IMG/VR virus record: IMGVR_UViG_3300031825_000074
Coordinates: 1-22,534 of that record
From: a virus
Length of the DNA stretch: 22,534 nt
Reading direction: 5' to 3' (one strand)
This document shows positions 7,394 to 12,666 of the stretch, in pieces. The stretch's first letter is position 1. Each line of letters starts with the position of its first letter. Below the pieces are notes generated by a model. That model saw nothing but the letters and a program-made list of their open reading frames with translations, did not search any database and had not been told where the DNA came from. Both the position numbers and the translations under genes were made by a program.

Positions 7394-7918
7394 TTAGTCG
7401 ACAGACCATCCCGCCCTCTTGGCGTGAATCTTCGTCCAGTCTTGGTCGAGCCTCCCATTGATGAACTCGCAGGCCGCGGGCCTGGTGACGTAGCCGCCAT
7501 AGCCGTTGGTGGCGTGCACGGTGATGCTGACCACCCTGCCTTCCTTCGATGGTCCGGTGAGGTACGCCCCGGCAGGATCTCGCAACGCAGGCCGATACCA
7601 GGCCAGGCAAGCCGCGGATTCGACTTGCAGCGGCGTCGGCTCTTCCGACCGGGGCTGCTGCGCGAGAGGCGCTGGCGGCGTTGGGGCAGCGGGGGCAGCG
7701 GTCGGCGATGGTGGTGGTGAGGCCTTGGCCCCGGTGTTGCCCGATAAGCTTGCCGGCCGCGCCGGCCCCGCTGCCGGCCGCACATCAATTCTCGCGCCCT
7801 GGCCCTCACACGGCGCGTCCTGAAACGAAACCTTGCCGTCTGGCCCGGTGCACTTGTTGATGGCCCAGGCCGGTGCGGCCAGCGCGGTCGCGGCCACCAG
7901 GATCAATAGCGTTTTCAT
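7394..7918 (-). CDS. Secreted DUF4124-like protein, phage accessory gene
   Basis: 174-residue protein with a clear Sec signal peptide (MKTLLILVAATALAAPAWA, likely cut after residue 19). INKCTGPDGKVSFQDAPCEG follows, a DUF4124-like periplasmic motif with Cys23 and Cys37. A Pro/Ala-rich linker then leads to a C-terminal domain with NGYGGYVTRPAACEFINGR and DWTKIHAKRAGW. ATG 7918 is preceded by GGGGGA. The frame stays open to a GTG at 8065, adding 49 residues with a different character, which I treat separately. Such proteins are common in Burkholderiales chromosomes; here it is likely a lysogeny-expressed passenger gene. Function unknown. Confidence 0.8.
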   Translation of the reverse strand: MKTLLILVAATALAAPAWAINKCTGPDGKVSFQDAPCEGQGARIDVRPAAGPARPASLSGNTGAKASPPPSPTAAPAAPTPPAPLAQQPRSEEPTPLQVESAACLAWYRPALRDPAGAYLTGPSKEGRVVSITVHATNGYGGYVTRPAACEFINGRLDQDWTKIHAKRAGWSVD

Positions 7919-8065
7919 CAGGCGTCCCCCGTCGAATGTGGGAACGCGCTGGCTCGAGCTCCCACAGGTTGCCGCATACGGGCATTGAAAAATGGTCACG
8001 TTGCCATGGACGCACCCCACCTGAACGGCGCCCGCCCCGCTGTTGAACTGCTGGTACTGCTTCAC
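7919..8065 (-). other. In-frame upstream extension with a glycine/GAVQVG motif
   Basis: From a GTG at 8065 the frame runs without a stop into the secreted protein gene. It encodes MKQYQQFNSGAGAVQVG, then CVHGNVTIFQ and a Cys-containing stretch. An AGGGGG-type ribosome site lies about 10 nt before the GTG. The segment resembles the C-terminal tail of the neighbouring repressor (QVNQGHGAVQIG). It may be a short gene joined to the next one by loss of its stop, or a true alternative N-terminus that would hide the signal peptide. Confidence 0.35.
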
Positions 8066-8140
8066 CCCAAAATCCCCCTGTAATTATTTGTATTTTGGCG
8101 TTGCGGCGTATTGCTGTGCAGGGGGAAAGCCCGCTTGCGA
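8066..8140 (-). promoter_or_regulatory. AT-rich gap between repressor and accessory genes
   Basis: The 75-bp gap holds an unusually AT-rich patch (about 8080-8097) in an otherwise GC-rich window. On the minus strand it reads AAATACAAATAATTACAG, which has -10-like sequence (TACAAA, AATAAT), but I find no matching -35. It may promote the accessory genes independently of the repressor promoter. Confidence 0.25.
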
Positions 8141-8551
8141 CTACCCGCGCCGCTTGGGCGGCGGAGCGTTGGTGCTGCCGATCTGTACCGCTCCATGGCC
8201 CTGGTTGACCTGGCTTAAGCCTCCGGCGCCCACTGCTCCGGCCGCTCCCAGCAGCGCGCCCAGGGCCGCGCGCCGGGCCTCCTTTGACGCGTCGCGGAAG
8301 TAGGCCAGCAGGGTCTGCTCTTCGGGGTTGAGCGTGTTACCGCCTGTCTGGCCGGTGACGACGTAGAGCACGTCGGCGCCTGCGGTTGCGATGGCGGCCA
8401 AGTACTCCGCGTCCGGAAAGCGCTCGCCCGCTTCGTAAAGCATCTGCGTCTTCTTGGTGACACCGGCCACTTCGCCCAGCGCAGGTTGACTCAGGCCTAA
8501 CCGAAGTCGCTCTGAGCGCAGTCTTTCTCCAATGGAAACCGATTGGTTCAT
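8141..8551 (-). CDS. XRE-family phage repressor
   Basis: 136-residue HTH regulator, the likely lysogeny repressor in the BcepMu gp17 position. The XRE domain covers about 5-60, with GLSQPALGEVAGVTKKTQML as the helix-turn-helix. It is followed by YLAAIATAGADVLYVVTGQ, typical of small XRE repressors. The tail (about 113-136) contains QVNQGHGAVQIG and ends PPKRRG; there is no peptidase domain, so it is not a LexA-type self-cleaving repressor. I chose ATG 8551 because the HTH domain begins there. A strong AGGAGG at 8609-8614 instead fits a TTG (8599) or ATG (8596) that adds 15-16 residues. It diverges from the early operon, and two palindromes lie at its 5' end. Confidence 0.85.
   Translation of the reverse strand: MNQSVSIGERLRSERLRLGLSQPALGEVAGVTKKTQMLYEAGERFPDAEYLAAIATAGADVLYVVTGQTGGNTLNPEEQTLLAYFRDASKEARRAALGALLGAAGAVGAGGLSQVNQGHGAVQIGSTNAPPPKRRG
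8537..8548. promoter_or_regulatory. Candidate operator O2 (weak palindrome)
   Basis: AACC-GATT-GGTT is a 4+4+4 inverted repeat with the same AACC-N4-GGTT core as the stronger palindrome at 8565-8582. Centre-to-centre spacing is 31 bp, about three helical turns, which suits cooperative binding by repressor dimers. It lies at the repressor start codon. Confidence 0.5.
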
Positions 8552-8558
8552 AAAGTCG

Positions 8559-8587
8559 TTGACAGGGAACCAAACGGTTCCCATAAT
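8559..8587 (+). promoter_or_regulatory. Early promoter (sigma70) toward transposition genes
   Basis: A perfect -35 TTGACA (8559-8564) and a five-of-six -10 CATAAT (8582-8587) are separated by exactly 17 bp. It faces right, toward the gp16-like, HTH and transposase genes. Its spacer is almost entirely the palindrome at 8565-8582, so repressor bound there would block RNA polymerase. Confidence 0.75.
8565..8582. promoter_or_regulatory. Operator O1, perfect inverted repeat in promoter spacer
   Basis: GGGAACC-AAAC-GGTTCCC is a perfect 7-bp inverted repeat with a 4-bp spacer. It lies exactly between the -35 and -10 boxes of the early promoter, the classic place for a repressor operator. The likely ligand is the divergent XRE protein, or a Ner-like early regulator. 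Confidence 0.7.
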
Positions 8588-8608
8588 CACACCCATCAAG
8601 CCCTAACG

Positions 8609-8614
8609 CCTCCT
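8609..8614 (-). promoter_or_regulatory. Strong ribosome binding site deciding the repressor start
   Basis: On the minus strand AGGAGG lies 9 nt before a TTG (8599) and 12 nt before an ATG (8596), both in frame with the repressor. No comparable site precedes ATG 8551. If used, the repressor gains the leader MGVIMGTVWFPVNDF and its own coding start covers operator O1. Confidence 0.4.
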
Positions 8615-8638
8615 AGACACACACCAAAGGCCCAAAAA

Positions 8639-8863
8639 ATGCCCACCCTCATGGAACGCATCTCCGAGTTGGCCGGCCCCGATGTCGCCGAATGGATCCG
8701 CGCCGAGTTCGGGGGCAACTCCCACTACATCGCCCGCGCCGACGCGGCCCCTGTGCAGACCGAAGCGCAGCGCGCCCGCAGCGACGCGGCCGTGCACGCC
8801 GTGGAAGAGGCGCTCCGCCGCGGGGCGGCGCAGCTCGCGCCCCTGGCGGCCACGCAACCGTGA
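8639..8863 (+). CDS. Small early protein, unknown function
   Basis: First gene downstream of the early promoter, 74 residues from ATG 8639. The N-terminal half (MERISELAGPDVAEWIRAEF) is helical and followed by GGNSHYIARAD. This faintly recalls the GG-x3-YIP turn of Mor/C activators, but there is no HTH after it. The C-terminal half is Ala/Arg-rich helix. It occupies the position of a Ner-type regulator. I do not recognise the family, and any Mor link is speculative. Confidence 0.6.
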   Translation: MPTLMERISELAGPDVAEWIRAEFGGNSHYIARADAAPVQTEAQRARSDAAVHAVEEALRRGAAQLAPLAATQP

Positions 8864-8915
8864 GCCGCGCGGCCCACCCGCTCGCTCGTTCCTCAGTCTT
8901 CACCCCTCCTTGTCT

Positions 8916-8934
8916 GTCACACCAAGTCACACCA
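8916..8934 (+). repeat. Tandem 9-bp direct repeat before the gp16-like gene
   Basis: GTCACACCA occurs at 8916-8924 and again at 8926-8934, a 10-bp period, ending 2 bp before ATG 8937. One-turn spacing suits side-by-side protein binding or translational control. No promoter boxes or good ribosome site are seen nearby. Confidence 0.5.
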
Positions 8935-8936
8935 TT

Positions 8937-9194
8937 ATGACCAAGCTCCGAACCGCTGCCGAGGCCCGAGCCTGGCTGGACTACCAGGGCATCAGCGTGG
9001 CCCAGTGGTCCCGCGAAAACAAAGTGCACCAGAGCCTGGTGCGCGAGATCCTCGCGGGCCGCAAGAAATGCCTGCGCGGCATGAGCCACAACATCGCCGT
9101 GCTGCTGGGCATGAAGGCCGGCGTGCTCACCACGCGGCCCGCCCGCGTGTCCCCCGCGCGCCCCCAGGCGCAAGCCGCGGGCGCGGCGGCATGA
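8937..9194 (+). CDS. BcepMu gp16-like DNA-binding protein
   Basis: 85-residue HTH protein of a type found beside the repressor in BcepMu-like phages (BcepMu gp16 family). TAAEARAWLDYQGISVAQWS (7-26) and VHQSLVREILAGRKKCLRG (30-48) form the predicted helix-turn-helix. GMSHNIAVLLGMK follows, then an Ala/Pro/Arg-rich tail. Known members are about 80 residues, so it is full length. It is probably an early-region regulator expressed from the 8559 promoter. ATG 8937 directly follows the 9-bp repeats. Confidence 0.82.
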   Translation: MTKLRTAAEARAWLDYQGISVAQWSRENKVHQSLVREILAGRKKCLRGMSHNIAVLLGMKAGVLTTRPARVSPARPQAQAAGAAA

Positions 9195-9379
9195 ACAGCG
9201 CAGCTGCCCGCGACGCGCAGGGCTTCGCGCTCAACGCGCCCGTGATTGGCGCACTGCGCGCGCCTCGTCCAGCCGATCCGCCATCTCTTGCAGCACGCAG
9301 CGAGACGCCAGCAGCGCCCCCTGCGCCTGCGGCTGCACCGACGCGCGCCACATCCTCGACAGATGGGGGCCGTCGATGA
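9191..9379 (+). CDS. Doubtful 62-residue ORF overlapping an antisense gene
   Basis: ATG 9191 overlaps the gp16-like TGA (ATGA), which would allow coupling. The product starts MNSAAARDAQGFALNAPVIG and then becomes Pro/Ala-rich low complexity. Most of it lies opposite the minus-strand gene at 9231-9473, which looks more like a real protein. Only the first dozen codons lie outside that overlap. Confidence 0.25.
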   Translation: MNSAAARDAQGFALNAPVIGALRAPRPADPPSLAARSETPAAPPAPAAAPTRATSSTDGGRR

Positions 9380-9473
9380 CGCCCTGCATCTCCAGCGCCG
9401 CAGCCAGGTGCATCACGGCGCGCGCCACGCCGTCGACGCGCCCGGCCAGTTCCTCGAACTCGTTGGGGTCCAT
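9231..9473 (-). CDS. 80-residue helical protein on the opposite strand of the early operon
   Basis: The product begins MDPNEFEELAGRVDGVARAV and has heptad-like hydrophobic spacing (VARAVMHLAAALEMQG), then GPHLSRMWRASV and QEMADRLDEARAVRQS. The composition is balanced, unlike the low-complexity plus-strand frame over the same DNA. AAAGGGAG lies about 8 nt before ATG 9473; an ATG at 9494 is an alternative. It faces against the early operon, so it could be made in the lysogen or act as an antisense brake. Family not recognised. Confidence 0.58.
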   Translation of the reverse strand: MDPNEFEELAGRVDGVARAVMHLAAALEMQGVIDGPHLSRMWRASVQPQAQGALLASRCVLQEMADRLDEARAVRQSRAR

Positions 9474-9578
9474 GACCCGCTCCCTTTGTTGCATGGCGTC
9501 ATTGTTCCGGCGCGCCGCGGGCGGCACCAGCCCCAGCGGCGCTATTTGTTTGGAAGCCTCCCGGCGGGGGCATTTCCA

Positions 9579-10049
9579 ATGACGCGCCGCAACTGGAAAC
9601 GGGTGCGCCCGAATAGCCTGGTCGAGGCCCTGCGCCTGTGCAAGGAGTTCGCGCAGGAGCGGCACAACCTGTCGATCGAGCGCATCGCCGACCGCATGGG
9701 CGTCACGCACGACAGCCTGTACAAGTGGCTGGCCACCGGCCGCCTGCCGGCCATCCTGATCCCGGCCTACGAGCTGGCCTGCGGCTGTCACTTCGCCAGC
9801 GAATGGCTGGCCGTCAGCGCCGGCAAGCTGGTGATCGACATGCCCACCGGCCGCAAGGGCGGCACCGACGATCTGCTGGCCGTCAACAGCAGCTGCGCCG
9901 CCGCGCTGCAGCTGCTCACCGCCTTCTACGCCGACCCGGCCGCGGCCGACACCGACGCCACGCTGGCCACCCTGCGCGGCCACCTCGAGCAGGTGGCCTA
10001 CCACCACCACAACGTGGCGCGCTATGTCGCGCCGGAACTGGAGTTCTGA
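9579..10049 (+). CDS. HTH regulatory protein of the early region
   Basis: 156-residue protein. RVRPNSLVEALRLCKEFA opens a DNA-binding domain whose helix-turn-helix is SIERIADRMGVTHDSLYKWL (32-51). IPAYELACGCHFASEWLAVS and a helical C-terminal half of unknown role follow. I recall this layout (PNS-x-EAL ... LIPAYELACGCHFA) from proteins just upstream of the IclR-like gene in B3/BcepMu-like phages. It probably regulates early transcription. The stop at 10049 is 3 bp before the next gene. The upstream in-frame extension to 9246 is antisense shadow and is excluded. Confidence 0.8.
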   Translation: MTRRNWKRVRPNSLVEALRLCKEFAQERHNLSIERIADRMGVTHDSLYKWLATGRLPAILIPAYELACGCHFASEWLAVSAGKLVIDMPTGRKGGTDDLLAVNSSCAAALQLLTAFYADPAAADTDATLATLRGHLEQVAYHHHNVARYVAPELEF

Positions 10050-10052
10050 GCC

Positions 10053-10715
10053 ATGGCCAGCAAGTACACCAACGCCGCCCAGCAGCGGCTGATCAAGCTG
10101 GTGCTGGCCCTGTTCGGCGACGTGGTCAACGGCTTCGCGCCGACCGCGCTCGCCAAGGCCGTTGGCTGCTCGGCCAGCGCCATGACGCGCGACCTGGACA
10201 ACCGGCGCCAGCTGCGCCTGGTGCGCGCGCTGCCCGAGGACAAGCGCGAAGCCGTCCAGTCCGCGCTGCAGTCGACCAACAAGGCCGAGGTGGCTGCCCT
10301 GGTCGAGGACCTCGCCGCGCAGTTGGCGGAAGCGCAGGAAGCCACCGCCGAAGCACAGGCCGAGGTCGAAGCCAAAGACCAGCTCCTGACCGACAAGAAC
10401 AAGCGCATCGACCAGCTCAAGGCCGCCCAGAAGCGCATCGACAAGCTGCCGCCCGACGAGGCGCTGGCCGAGCTGCAGAAGGAGGCCACCGCCCTCATGA
10501 ACGACGCGGTGGGCGCCATTCGCGGTGGCCTGCGCCAGGCGCTGATCGCCTTGCAGAACCAAGGCGACGAAGACAACAGCGTGTTCATGGCCGGCCTGGT
10601 CGGCCAGCTGCAGGCCGACCTGAAGGCACTGCGCGACGAGTTCAACCTGCCGGACGTATCCAACGCGGCCGACCTGCAGCTGGCGCGCGATGTCAACGAG
10701 TGGGCGGGCAAGTAA
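10053..10715 (+). CDS. IclR-like HTH plus coiled-coil early protein
   Basis: 220-residue protein with an N-terminal winged-helix-like domain: QQRLIKLVLALFGDVVNGFA, then PTALAKAVGCSASAMTRDLD and RLVRALPEDKREAV (about 10-70). A long Ala/Glu/Gln coiled coil follows (about 78-130), then a helical C-terminus. Comparable proteins precede the transposase in BcepMu/B3-like genomes, where they are annotated as IclR-like. The position suggests a role in transposition or its control. ATG 10053 is 3 bp after the previous stop. The 28-bp gap after it leads to the transposase. Confidence 0.8.
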   Translation: MASKYTNAAQQRLIKLVLALFGDVVNGFAPTALAKAVGCSASAMTRDLDNRRQLRLVRALPEDKREAVQSALQSTNKAEVAALVEDLAAQLAEAQEATAEAQAEVEAKDQLLTDKNKRIDQLKAAQKRIDKLPPDEALAELQKEATALMNDAVGAIRGGLRQALIALQNQGDEDNSVFMAGLVGQLQADLKALRDEFNLPDVSNAADLQLARDVNEWAGK

Positions 10716-10743
10716 GCCGCCGGTTCAACCCTTCCCACCAACG

Positions 10744-11775
10744 ATGTCACGCAGCCCCGCCATGACACAACGCCTGGTCGAAATCGCCCGTGATGCCTTC
10801 GCCGCCGGCCACGGCAACAAGGAAGCCGTCTACGCGGCCGCCTGCGCCGAGCTGGGCATCAGCCGGGCCACGCTGATGCGCGCGCTCTGCGAGGTTTCCG
10901 TGCGCGCGGCGCGCCGCCAGCGCAGCGATGCCGGCGACGTGGCGCTCGCTCGCCCAGAGGCCGTGCTGATCTCCGCCCTGGTCATGGAGACGATGCGCAA
11001 GAACGGCAAGCGCCTGTACTCCATCGGCCAGGCCGTGGAGATCCTGCGGTCCAACGGCGAGATCCGCGCCGAGCGCATCGACGCGGCAACCGGCGAGTGC
11101 CTGCCGCTGTCCGAGGGCGCGATCGCCCGCGCCCTGCGCACCTACAGCCTGCACCCGGACCAGCTGCTCAAGCCGGCCCCGGCGCGCGAGCTGCGCAGCC
11201 TGCACCCCAACCACGTGTGGCAGATCGACGCCTCGCTGTGCGTGCTGTACTACCTCAACACCACCAACCCGGCCGAGATGGGCCTGCAGGTGATGGACGC
11301 CAGGCGGTTCTACAAGAACAAGCCGGCCAACTTGAAGCGCATCGAGAACGACCGCGTCTGGAGCTACGAGGTCACCGACCACAACAGCGACGCCATCTTC
11401 GCCACCTACGTGCTGGGCGCCGAGAGCGGCACCAACCTGGCCGAGAGCTTCATCGCCGCCATCCAGCAGCGCGGTGCCGATCCGTTCTACGGCGTGCCGC
11501 AGATCCTGATGATGGACATGGGCAGCGCCAACACCAGCGGGCTGTTCAGCAACGCCATCCTGGCCTACGTGCCCAAGGTCGGCGCTGGCGGCACCAGCGA
11601 CATCAGCCTGGCCGAGCCCGGCTTCGGCTTCACCAACGTGCTGGAAGGGCACCCGTTCGCCGAGGCGCCGTACTACGAGAACGGCACCAAGAGCTGGATC
11701 TACGGCGCGACCTACGAGCGCCGGCCCAACGTGGCCTACAACACCGCCGGCTTCCTGTTCACCAACCCGAAGTAA
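10744..11775 (+). CDS. In-frame chimera: truncated BcepMu/B3-type transposase fused to major capsid C-terminus
   Basis: Residues 1 to about 270 are a Mu-type transposase of the BcepMu/B3 class. An N-terminal HTH region includes AVYAAACAELGISRATLMRAL. The DDE core has HPNHVWQIDASLCVLYYL (Asp162) and ILMMDMGSANTSG (Asp258). Just after the second Asp the transposase match stops. The third catalytic residue (Glu in a GQVEKAN-type motif) and the C-terminal domains are missing. Instead, from about residue 271, AILAYVPKVGAGG then GHPFAEAPYYENGTKSWIYG and YERRPNVAYNTAGFLFTNPK read like a phage capsid C-terminus. The genes that follow are those expected after a capsid gene. Transposase activity should be lost. 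Start 10744 is the first good ATG after the upstream stop; 10762 is an alternative. Confidence 0.8.
   Translation: MSRSPAMTQRLVEIARDAFAAGHGNKEAVYAAACAELGISRATLMRALCEVSVRAARRQRSDAGDVALARPEAVLISALVMETMRKNGKRLYSIGQAVEILRSNGEIRAERIDAATGECLPLSEGAIARALRTYSLHPDQLLKPAPARELRSLHPNHVWQIDASLCVLYYLNTTNPAEMGLQVMDARRFYKNKPANLKRIENDRVWSYEVTDHNSDAIFATYVLGAESGTNLAESFIAAIQQRGADPFYGVPQILMMDMGSANTSGLFSNAILAYVPKVGAGGTSDISLAEPGFGFTNVLEGHPFAEAPYYENGTKSWIYGATYERRPNVAYNTAGFLFTNPK
11557..11775 (+). pseudogene. Major capsid protein, C-terminal fragment only
   Basis: This 3' part of the chimera encodes about 72 residues resembling the C-terminus of a Mu/B3-like major capsid subunit, with strand-rich YYENGTKSWIYGATYERRPN and NTAGFLFTNP at the end. 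The capsid N-terminus is nowhere in the window. It should lie left of position 1, on the minus strand after the F-like and protease genes, if the packaging half continues normally. The identity rests on recalled sequence style and on the gene order that follows. Confidence 0.62.
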
Positions 11776-11805
11776 CACCCTGAAGCGGCGGGCCGGCAAC
11801 GGCCT

Positions 11806-11846
11806 GAAACCACCCCCGCAGGCCTGAGCGCCTGCGGGGAGGTTTC
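11806..11846 (+). terminator. Long hairpin after the capsid fragment
   Basis: An inner perfect 10-bp stem (CCCCGCAGGC 11814-11823 with GCCTGCGGGG 11830-11839, 6-nt loop) continues outward past a small internal loop into GAAACC/GGTTTC (11806-11811 with 11841-11846). That makes a 16-bp stem in all. There is no U-tract, so it may be a partial terminator or an mRNA 3'-end stabiliser that keeps capsid message high relative to downstream genes. Confidence 0.5.
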
Positions 11847-11900
11847 GGAAGAGCCTGGTGCAGGCCTTTCCTAAACCTCATCCTTTGAAGGAAATTCGAC

Positions 11901-12227
11901 ATGGCAAAACTGATCGCGATGGTGGCCACGGCGGTGCTGATCGACGGCGTGCGAACCGTCATCAAGCCCGGCGAAGAGCTGCCGGATCTGCCCAAGCACG
12001 ACCAGGGCGAGCTGCTGGCCTCCGGCGCAGCCAAGGACCAGGCCGCAGCCGACAAGCAGGCCGCGGCCGAAGAGAAGTTCGAGCGGGCCGCGCAAGCCGC
12101 CTTCGAGCGCGAGCGCAACCAGGTGCGCCAGGCGCAACAGTCCACCGCCACGGCCGACGGCGATGCCGCGGCGGGCGCCGCCAAGGGCAACACCCCCGGC
12201 AAGGGCAACACCGCCAAGCGCGCGTAA
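11901..12227 (+). CDS. Capsid-adjacent protein (Mu gp35 position)
   Basis: 108-residue protein. A short beta-like N-terminus (MAKLIAMVATAVLIDGVRTV, then IKPGEELPDLPKHD) is followed by a long Ala/Gln/Glu/Lys helical tail ending GKGNTAKRA. The start has a GAAGGA site about 9 nt upstream. It lies just after the capsid gene, where Mu-like phages carry gp35, a small virion-associated protein. I recognise the position rather than the sequence. It could be a capsid-binding or head-completion factor. Confidence 0.68.
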   Translation: MAKLIAMVATAVLIDGVRTVIKPGEELPDLPKHDQGELLASGAAKDQAAADKQAAAEEKFERAAQAAFERERNQVRQAQQSTATADGDAAAGAAKGNTPGKGNTAKRA

Positions 12228-12264
12228 GCGCACCCCCAGCCCGTAACTCCAGGAGCAATCTCTC

Positions 12265-12645
12265 ATGGCATCTCAGAACAACGCCGGCCGCCAGTTCGAC
12301 AAGCGGCACGCGGTCACCCTCATTGCCGCCGCCGCGCTGGCGGCCAACCGCTTCATCGGCTACGACGGCAACTACGCCACCGCAGCCGGCGGCGTCAAGG
12401 ACATGCAGGGCGTGACCGAGAACGCTGCCGACGCGGGCGAGGCTGTCAGCTGCGTCACGGGCTACAGCTACCTGGTCGAGGCCGACGCGGCGGGCCTGGC
12501 CTTCGGCGACTACGTCAAGCCCAGCCTGGACGGCTTGGGCAAGGGCGCGGTGGGCACGCTGGCCGATCACTGCGGCCGCGCCCTGGGCGCGGGCGCAGCC
12601 GGCCAACTGGTCGAGGTGCAGCTGGTCAAGCACGCCCACGCCTGA
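12265..12645 (+). CDS. DUF2190-like capsid decoration protein
   Basis: 126-residue protein resembling the DUF2190 capsid-cement group. FDKRHAVTLIAAAALAANRF, then IGYDGNYATAAGGVKDMQGV and EAVSCVTGYSYLVEADAAG give a Gly/Ala-rich beta-barrel-like pattern. The end (GRALGAGAAGQLVEVQLVKH) is the usual closing strand. Such proteins bind the outside of the head and stabilise it. AGGAGC lies about 10 nt before ATG 12265. It follows the gp35-position gene and precedes gp36-like DUF1320. Family assignment is from memory of the sequence style. Confidence 0.72.
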   Translation: MASQNNAGRQFDKRHAVTLIAAAALAANRFIGYDGNYATAAGGVKDMQGVTENAADAGEAVSCVTGYSYLVEADAAGLAFGDYVKPSLDGLGKGAVGTLADHCGRALGAGAAGQLVEVQLVKHAHA

Positions 12646-12666
12646 CCCCGCTGACCGGCCCGCGCC

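Noticed and set aside
7217-7720. Gly-rich plus-strand frame opposite the polyproline gene
   Set aside because: The Gly run is the complement of the Pro codon array; the minus frame has the ribosome site and a sensible start and stop.
9474-10562. Minus-strand frame of 443 codons covering the two HTH genes
   Set aside because: Only its 3' part (9231-9473) has protein-like composition and a ribosome site; the rest mirrors two HTH genes on the plus strand.
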